NCBI GenBank assembly: GCA_965153355.1 | Contig: OZ231126.1 | Coordinates: 9,114,001 to 9,178,000, forward strand | Reading direction: 5' to 3' | Origin: Flaccisagitta enflata | Taxonomy: Eukaryota; Chaetognatha; Sagittoidea; Aphragmophora | DNA length: 64,000 nucleotides | Part shown: piece after piece, positions 41,542-64,000 of the stretch | Layout of the letters: each line of letters starts with the position of its first letter | How positions within the stretch are numbered: the stretch's first letter is position 1 | Position numbers and translations under genes: made by a program | Notes under the pieces: model-generated | Database searches by the model: none | What the model was told of the DNA's origin: nothing | The model's input: the letters and a program-made list of their open reading frames with translations, nothing else

Positions 41542-44500
41542 CCTCTATCAAAGGTGTGTGTCCCAACAAGGGGCCGCCCTGGCGGCCCCTTGCCATACGG
41601 CCCTGGGTATCGCATTTACGCGGAGGCGGAATGAGTTGGCGTTTGTTCCAGAGTCAAAATGCCGGAGCTACAGTACGATGGGAGCAATGAGCTCCTCAGA
41701 AAGAGGGTCATTTCCTGCTTCCGTATTTCACTGAAGTGGCTCGTGCAATGGTTTTCCTGAAAGCTAGTGGGTCAGAGCATTGCGTGAATACAGTTATATG
41801 ACTCTAGCTGTAACTGTTGACCAAAAAGAAAAAAAGTCCATCACCCGTTCAGTTTCGAACCCGCTACTTAGAAGAGAAAATTCTCATCCCAAGTTCAACG
41901 CGCTACCAATAAAGCTACCGCGCCGCGGGTTATTGGAAAGTGCCAATCGTTGGTTTTGTTTTAACTGACTTGGTGTGTCTCACCCTGAGCTCGATATTAC
42001 GAGAATTAGTTTCGTTTGTTTGGCTTCGCCGAAGATTTTTATCTCTTGCATGTTTTATTTCATAAAATGGCTTAAAATTATCGTAGAAACTTTTTTAAAA
42101 AAAGGAATTAAAGGGTTTTAAAAGATCTATCAAACAGTGTTGGTTTCATGTCGATCACATTTGCACGACAAGGACAGGAGCGGATCAAAGACAAACTAAA
42201 AAAAGCTGGAAATTATTCAACCCCTTCGTCGTTGACTTAAGGTGCAGGTAATATGTCAGCAAATGTAGGGGTGTTCATGAACAATATTTTATTTGACTAC
42301 AGTTAAACCCCGCAATAACAGATGTCAAGGGACTAACAAATTTTACTCACTATAGGCGGATTTCCCTTATTGCCGATATAGAAATTAAAAAAAATTGACA
42401 TACAGGAACCAAGTTCTTAGATCTGTTATAGGCGGATTTTCCGTTACTCTTGGGTCCGTTATAGCGGGGTTCAACTGTATTTATAAATATGTAACAACAA
42501 TATTTAAGTAAACAGTTTTTTTATAAAAAGCTAAACAAAAGCATATTTATAAACAGCAAAAAAAAAAAATGTTTGTTTACGGATAATTTAATTGATCATT
42601 GATTTTATTTTTATTTATTTTCATTGCAAAAAATTTTTTTATTATGAACTTTTCATTAAAGATCTTTTTTTAAAAATTTTATTCAAACAAGAATTTCATT
42701 ATAACAAGGCTGGATACACGGCTATCTAAGTGGCGTACAGGTGGGCAGGGGCTATATTTGAGGTTGCTTCATCATTTGGGTAGGAGCAGTGAGGTTAAAG
42801 ACTGAAAATAAAACTCTAGAAAATATTGACAGACCAACAAACGGACGGATGGACCAATTAAGCGGGTTGTAGAGTCGCGTACCACGCGACTAAAAATCTT
42901 TGAAAAAATTAATGAAAGAAAATTATATAACTCAACAATCTTTATTCAAAAACATCAGAAAATTGACATAAAAATTTTTTTTTAAAAGTAAAGAATGTTA
43001 CTTCTTAGTAATAACAATATAAGTTTAGGAATGAATTTTATTGTTCATTTATGGACACACACTATTTACCCTTTATTATCAAAATTATTTAATGATAGCT
43101 ATTTTTATAGATTGATTAATTTTTCTATTAGACTGTTTATGAGCATGCCTTCATATCCCGTTCATGAACATCCCATAATTCGCTAACGGAATATCTCCAA
43201 CTTTTTTCCCCTGCGCTCCTCTTACATTGACTGCTGCTTACAAGCTGCGCCGAATATTTGGTCTAATGCTGCTGCTGTTGCTGCTGCTTCAGACTGAGGC
43301 CGCATCGCTACAGCTGACCAGATGAGTTCGTTGTTGGCTAACACCTAACAGTGCGCACTGGCAGCGAGCGCTGACAAAGATGCAATAGCGCCTCTAAAAT
43401 GCCAAAACACTGAATCAGTTCACGTTTTATATGTACAAGAAAATGGGTAGACATTGACCTAGAATCCGCTCTGTTTGTTCTATGAACTTGATTTGTTTCA
43501 TGGGTAGGCACTATGTTGGGAGAATGGTGTGTGTTAAATCTCATGATTCTATCATGAATTTTTTGTTAGTTATGAATATTTTTAGTCGCCTGCACGCGAC
43601 TCTACAACCCGCTTTGTCCGTCGGTCGGTTGGTCAGTTGGTCACACTTTATCTTTTTTATGATTTTATTACTATGACCTCCATGCTCCTGCCCAAATGGT
43701 CTGGAGACCTCAAGTATGGCCCCTGCCCACCCGCACGCGGCTTCGGTAGCTGTGTATCCGCTGTATCCGGCCTTGTTTTATTAAATCCTGACTTCAATAA
43801 TGTCCGAGAGAATGGTACAGCTTTCATGTCGATCGCGTAAGTTCAGGAAACTAAGTTGCGAACTGCGCGGGGATGAAAGATCGCCGCGCGGTTTCTACTT
43901 TCACACTTATTAAAAATGTTTATAAATTTCGAACGGTAAGAGATATCTGTGTGAAATTCTAAACTTGTAATATTTACACATCAGACCGCTCACTGACAAT
44001 TATTCAAGGTAGTCATGACTGGCAAACATATCAAAAAACTTCGATGAATTTCACGAGTGAAGGTTTATATCTAAAATGGACGTTTTGCTCGTTATGAAAT
44101 CAAATAAAATGTATCGAACCAATACTATTCGAAAGCCCTCGAAAAACTCTTTAATTCCTTTTTTTAAAAATGTTTCTACGATGAGTTTGAGCCATTTTAT
44201 GAAGGAAAGTATGCCAGGAATAAAATCTCCGCCGAAGCCGATCAAACAAGACGTATTTACGCGGCGTCGTCTGGGAGCTAAGTCGTGCAAACTGAATTAT
44301 GTTAAAAGTACGACTAACCTTGTCAAATTGCCTGTGGCGCGATAGCTTTATTGTTAGCGTGCTGAACTTGGGATAAGATTTTCTTTCCTAGGGTGCAGGT
44401 TCGAGACTGGGGAGATGATAGTATTTTTTTCTTTATGGTCAATAGTTACAGCTAGAGGATCATAACTATATTCACGCAACTCTCTGGCCCATCAGCTTTC

Positions 44501-45620
44501 AGAAAAACCATCACTTGAGCTACTTCGTTGAAATGCGTAAGCAGGAAATGAGCCTCTTTCTGAGGGGCTCATTGCTCCCATCGTACTGTATGTCATGGAC
44601 TAAACGGTTTTCGACTCTAAGCAGTGAAATTATGCCATGTTCGACTGCAAGCAGCGAATTTAGTGTACCTACTGGTACTGAGCATCCAGACAAAGAGAAG
44701 GCGGGAACAAATTCACGCACAGTGGTGTACATGTGAAAAATGCGGCAGCTTGTGCTGAATTTTTCATGCTACGCGGCGGCATAGCAAAATCGGCACCTCT
44801 GCACCTCAAAATCTGCACCTCATTCAAACAGGCCTGTATATTGTTCTATATTCCCCCCCCTGGTGGGGGGGGGGGGAAATAATCAAAGGGTTTGGAGATG
44901 GGGGAAAAATGCAAGGGGGAAAAATAAGAATAAAAGAAAATTTGAGGAAAAAAAAACTTTTGGCAGTACCAAATCATTAAAAATGATTTGTAAAACACAA
45001 TTTAAACCTTAAAAACACTGTTTTATTGCTATATGGGGAAGAAAATCATAGATTTTGTAATGCGACGCGTTGTGTCGCGGGGAAGAAAATCAAAGGCAGG
45101 GGGGGGGAAACTAATCAAAGATCATAGAACTATATACATCCCTGCATTCAAAGGAAGTCGTTTCATACCACCAAGCCGGAAAGGCGGACAGGATATCCAA
45201 CTCTCCTAAATAAGGAGTAAACGCAGTTACTTGACGGAGGGACGAGACAAGACGAGACAAGACTATACGTTTGTTTCCATTATAATCGTTTACCATTCTT
45301 CGTTCTTCTTCCCTCTTTTCCAGGCGTTAATGGAAACCGCGGTTTCTCGCGCTTTACTGCCGATTCCTTGCGTGGCGATTCCTCCTTTGATCATGACGTT
45401 GTTGGAGCGCGTGCCGTCCTTCGCTCGTCGGCCTCGACTGCACATTCCCGTCCTCGGCGTCGTGTCCTGCGTCTCTTTCGGCTTAGGACTTCCGGTCGCC
45501 ATCGCGCTTTTCCCGCAATTCGCCGAAATCGCCGCTGAGAAATTAGAACCCGAATTGAGAGCCAAACTCAATCTGGATGACGAGGATCAGAGAGTCCTCG
45601 TCTACAACAAAGGATTGTGA
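38206..45620 (+). CDS. SFXN5: sideroflexin-5 homologue
   Basis: Mitochondrial inner-membrane carrier. SFXN5 is linked to citrate transport in mammals, while other sideroflexins carry serine. Exons: 38206-38463, 39391-39611, 40052-40295 and 45324-45620 (stop). Sum 1020 nt, 339 residues, the usual family length. Seen in order: [24 protein letters not shown], the family motif [56 protein letters not shown]-free matrix loop, [46 protein letters not shown] and C-terminal [15 protein letters not shown].(V/I)PFG.PIV and [15 protein letters not shown] are the SFXN5 form rather than SFXN1-3. The third intron (about 5 kb) is packed with transposons. A decayed copy of exon 2's start lies at 39258-39363. 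Confidence 0.95.
39258..39363 (+). pseudogene. decayed partial copy of SFXN5 exon 2
   Basis: Preceded by TTTCTGTACAG, it reads [20 protein letters not shown], then [10 protein letters not shown] and a stop at 39361. It parallels the real exon's [28 protein letters not shown]. The match covers the first 28 codons and then ends. The HPDTGEK motif is altered to PANTGVK. The copy still has a plausible acceptor, but inclusion would stop translation. Confidence 0.85.
39677..39823 (+). mobile_element. HINE-like short element, copy 5
   Basis: Closest to copy 1: internal arm AGTTGCGGAC, GGAC core, hairpin AGTTGCG-TGTC-CGCAACT then AAAAA. SFXN5 intron 2. Confidence 0.9.
40532..40836 (-). mobile_element. 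MITE family A, minus orientation
   Basis: Ends CAGGGGTGTATATAC and TATACAGGCCTG. The interior is the complement of the family: CGCGACGCATCGCGTCGC, AAAAGTTATATTTTCCC and C-tracts near 40791-40798. SFXN5 intron 3. Confidence 0.85.
40905..41100 (+). repeat. dispersed octamer-containing repeat, copy
   Basis: TCCTCATTTGCATATTGCAGT near 40921 followed by AT-rich sequence ending TTTTTCCCAGACACAATCACG. It resembles the stretch at 4385-4620. Confidence 0.5.
41131..41326 (+). mobile_element. HINE-like short element, copy 6 (fullest copy)
   Basis: About 195 bp: CAAGGCCGGATACACGGCTA, internal arm AGTCGCGTGC, GGGTGGGCAGGGGCCATATT, TTTGGGCAGGAGCTG, AAAGTGTGACGGACC, GGAC repeats, and hairpin AGTCGCGT-AGC-ACGCGACT then AAAAAAA. 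The best single reference for the family in this window. Confidence 0.92.
41463..41538. repeat. (CT)n microsatellite within a small inverted repeat
   Basis: About 36 CT dinucleotides. Outside it GCCGTATGG (41371) and CCATACGGC (41592) are inverted, suggesting a small foldback unit at about 41370-41605. Confidence 0.8.
41858..41932 (-). other. tRNA-like segment in the left arm
   Basis: On the minus strand, GGCGCGGTAGCTTTATTGGTAGCGCG resembles a D-arm/A box, and GCGGGTTCGAAACTG resembles a T-arm/B box about 45 bases later. The acceptor stem does not pair convincingly, so this is a tRNA-derived relic rather than a gene. Confidence 0.45.
42300..42477. mobile_element. pogo/Tc1-like MITE flanked by TA
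   Basis: 178 bp. CAGTTAAACCCCGCAATAAC at the left and its near-complement GTTATAGCGGGGTTCAACTG at the right, with TA on both sides (42298-42299, 42478-42479). The ends CAGTTNAACCCCGCTATAAC resemble pogo/Tigger-type termini. It interrupts the interior of the 2.9-kb element. Confidence 0.92.
42704..42896 (+). mobile_element. HINE-like short element, copy 7
   Basis: Starts ACAAGGCTGGATACACGGCT, internal arm degenerate (AAGTGGCGTAC), GGAC core near 42840, hairpin AGTCGCGT-ACC-ACGCGACT followed by AAAAA. Here the internal arm no longer pairs fully. Confidence 0.88.
43579..43778 (-). mobile_element. HINE-like short element, copy 8
   Basis: Minus orientation: TTTTTAGTCGCCTGCACGCGACT at the 3' hairpin end, GTCC/GGTC core at 43617-43640, then CCTGCCCACCCGCACGCGGCTTCGG and a duplicated GTATCCGCTGTATCCGGCCTTG at the 5' end. 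Confidence 0.88.
44335..44412 (+). other. tRNA-like segment in the right arm
   Basis: GGCGCGATAGCTTTATTGTTAGCGTGC (A-box-like) and GTGCAGGTTCGAGACTGG (B-box-like) spaced as in a tRNA. Counterpart of 41858-41932. No clean cloverleaf. Confidence 0.45.
44829..45144 (+). mobile_element. MITE family A, good copy
   Basis: CAGGCCTGTATATTGTTCTATA at the left, GAACTATATACATCCCTG at the right (inverted). Interior GGGGAAGAAAATCATAGATTTTGTAATGCGACGCGTTGTGTCGC and G-tracts as in 5034-5333. SFXN5 intron 3. Confidence 0.88.
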
Positions 45621-47240
45621 AATGGGTTGAGATTCAAAAAAATCCAACCGACAGCAAATCGACTCTGTTATGAGCAGTTCTTAAACAAGTGTCTCGGAGT
45701 TCAGATTCAAAGAACCTTGCCATGTCTACCGACAAGAGCACTTGAATGAATACGTGACCGACAGACAGATGGACAGCACCTCCTATTGGCATGGTAACAT
45801 GTAGTGAAAACATGCATTCGAGGCTGCTGAGTATGACTTGTTAAACTGTTTTGATGACACTTAAGCTACACTCCGGGCTATGGACGGTCCAGGGGTTGAG
45901 TGGAGGAAGTTCTTAAGTGCAAACGAACTTTGAATAGTCTTGTTTAACATGAATAGCTGAAATTGGAAATTGTTAATTGTGTACCGCATGAGATATTAAC
46001 TGGTCCTGGTATCAAATATCCAACTCATTAGACCTAGCTGCTGGAGTGATTTAACGACGTTCTGGCTCATAAGACAGTGATGAAGTTTGTTGATGATAGA
46101 TTGTTCAGTAACGGATTTCAATCGATTTTCATGTAGATCATGGGCATCCTGGGACTTGTATCAAACCCATGGCCTACGTTTGCGTTACTTGATTTGTCGC
46201 CTTGTACTTACTAAGGCTTTGTTGCGACTTATATACTACGGATCGGCAGCGGCGTAGGGGAGCTGGATTTCTTGGGACTTCAGCCACCAAACTAGTGTCC
46301 GACAAATCTGGTGTCCCAACAGACAATAATATGTAGTTTTTGCTTGAAAATTGTGAAAAATCGTAATACCTTCCATACTCTTGTTTTCTTTGAGATCTAA
46401 GATAAGTGGGATGGGGCCTAATCATGCCTGGTATAGGAGAAAATAGTTATTTTCTTTCTCAGCCACAGCTTGTGCGTTTTGAAGGTGGATGGGAGAAGGT
46501 GATCAGGAATTCAAGAGAGCAATATTTCTAACCTGTCACTTTCAATTTCTAATCTCTCATAGGCTTTATGAGTCCATGTATCAGTCTTTTTGTCTTTCTG
46601 TCGGTTTTACTATTTTTTTTTCTTTTTGTCTTCATCTTTTGTTTCATCTACTTTTCTTTTACTTTTTCACTTTTCCTGTTTGTCCGTCTGTCTGTATCTG
46701 TCTCTGTCTCTGTCTGTTTGTCTTTTTTTCTTCCTTTCTCTTTCTTTTTTTCTTCTTTGGTGTCCCGACAACTTTGGTGTCCCGACAGCAGGGACATCAA
46801 TTGATGTCCCTGATGTCCCTTGTCCTACGCCGCTGCGGATCGGTCATCGAAAAACCAATCAGATCCCCAATTTTGTTATTTCTATTCTCTAGTCTAATTA
46901 TACACTCAACTCGTTGATGTAATATTTACTTTCATGTTATTGTTGAATTACTTTTTTTTTGTATTTGAGGTCGAAATACAATTTTAACGAGAGATTGAGC
47001 GACTAATTTTATTTATGCAACGTGGACATTTTAGAAAATTGTGATGAAAAAACTCAATTACATGAGGAACCTAATGAATTTGTGGAGGTATGAGTTAATC
47101 AACAACTAAGCAGATTTCTCTGTGCATGTAGACGTTTGCAAATGAAGCCGTCAACCTCAGCCTAACTAACACGTGAGGTCTGAATGGGAGACTTGATATA
47201 AGCGCCTGATCGTGTGAGAGAGTTTCGTGAGTTAGGCGCC
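45621..47240. other. SFXN5 to golgin intergenic region
   Basis: SFXN5 3' UTR and flank, the hAT-type MITE at 46247-46835, and about 400 bases of AT-rich sequence before the golgin ATG. No further exon supported. Confidence 0.5.
46247..46835. mobile_element. hAT-type MITE with 8-bp target duplication
   Basis: 589 bp. The ends CAGCGGCGTAGG and CCTACGCCGCTG are perfect 12-bp inverted repeats. The flanks CGGATCGG (46239-46246) and CGGATCGG (46836-46843) are an intact 8-bp target-site duplication, the signature length of hAT transposons. The interior repeats GGTGTCCCGACA / GGTGTCCCAACA. No transposase. Confidence 0.93.
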
Positions 47241-63918
<16,678 letters not shown>

Positions 63919-63961
63919 GTTTGGTCTCGTTAGAATTGAAATGAGTTTGCTTCTACTTATC

Positions 63962-64000
63962 CTTCTTCTTCTTCTTCTTCTTCTTCTTCTTCTTCTTCTT
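63962..64000 (+). repeat. (TTC)n microsatellite at the window edge
   Basis: At least 12 TTC triplets in the golgin intron after the exon at 63718-63918. Continues out of the window. Confidence 0.95.

Larger units (their letters stand above)
41671..44590. mobile_element. about 2.9-kb element with about 500-bp inverted arms
   Basis: The left arm (about 41671-42165) reappears inverted at about 44090-44590. CAGTACGATGGGAGCAATGAGCTCCTC pairs with its complement at 44560-44588. Matching blocks follow through TTTCCTGCTT, GAATACAGTTATATGA, AGTTACAGCTAGA, GAACTTGGGAT and TAGCTTTATTG to AAAAAAAGGAATTAAAG. The arms are diverged by roughly 20-25% by eye, so the insertion is old. The interior (42166-44089) has no transposase ORF and is itself interrupted by a MITE (42300-42477) and two HINE-like copies. 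Each arm carries a tRNA-like promoter segment. Confidence 0.8.

Noticed and set aside
41858-44412. Functional tRNA genes
   Set aside because: A and B boxes are recognisable, but no acceptor stem or clean anticodon arm can be drawn, and the segments lie within the arms of a repeat element.
47214-47240. Upstream extension of the golgin ORF (REFRELGA)
   Set aside because: No ATG in the extension. The ATG at 47241 gives the MSWFQTSF start that fits the GMAP-210 N-terminus.

Overview
This window is nuclear DNA from a metazoan. All recognisable proteins are animal families split by many short GT-AG introns, there are no operons, and every inferred exon chain keeps its reading frame through all junctions. 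The phylum cannot be read from the sequence. The compact introns, dense TA-flanked MITEs and HINE-like (Helentron-type) elements with GTCC-type microsatellite cores fit a marine invertebrate, but this is inference.

Layout, left to right. Positions 1-2290 are a 71-bp satellite with a higher-order period of 13 units. It is followed by the 3' half of FUT8 (core alpha-1,6-fucosyltransferase, 3161-6587). A gene-poor stretch leads to the intronless NR2C2AP homologue (10347-10808) and a SEPT6-group septin (11206-16900). Then comes a repeat-rich gap (palindromic element, HINE variant, 160-bp and 13-bp tandem arrays). The long p120/delta-catenin (ARVCF/p0071) gene covers 21456-33836, MED29 (Mediator) 35456-37486, and SFXN5 (mitochondrial sideroflexin) 38206-45620. 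A GMAP-210/TRIP11-like golgin runs from 47241 off the right edge. All are on the plus strand. The one minus-strand gene is a two-RRM Musashi/DAZAP1-type RNA-binding protein (51169-53984), nested inside the 7.8-kb second intron of the golgin gene. The genes do not form a pathway; they look like ordinary housekeeping and cell-biology genes in a compact block.

The unusual content is between and inside the genes. (1) A dispersed family of about 13 copies of a 120-200 bp element ends in a hairpin followed by CTAAAA. Its stem changes between copies while an internal complementary arm changes with it, and its core is a GGAC/GACC tetranucleotide repeat. This resembles the DINE-1/pearl class of Helentron-associated elements. 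(2) There are several nested transposon insertions with readable TA or 8-bp target duplications. (3) Exon edges have been duplicated with their splice acceptors: a run of about ten copies in front of a delta-catenin ARM exon, one copy at delta-catenin exon 2 (in frame, +23 residues), and a decayed partial exon copy in SFXN5. (4) The septin has an alternative last exon coding for a cysteine cluster and a hydrophobic C-terminal tail. (5) Delta-catenin ends in a class I PDZ ligand-like tail.

Limits: exon borders were read by eye from frame continuity, GT-AG sites and family similarity. UTRs, promoters and poly(A) sites could not be placed with confidence, and repeat boundaries are good to within a few to tens of bases.
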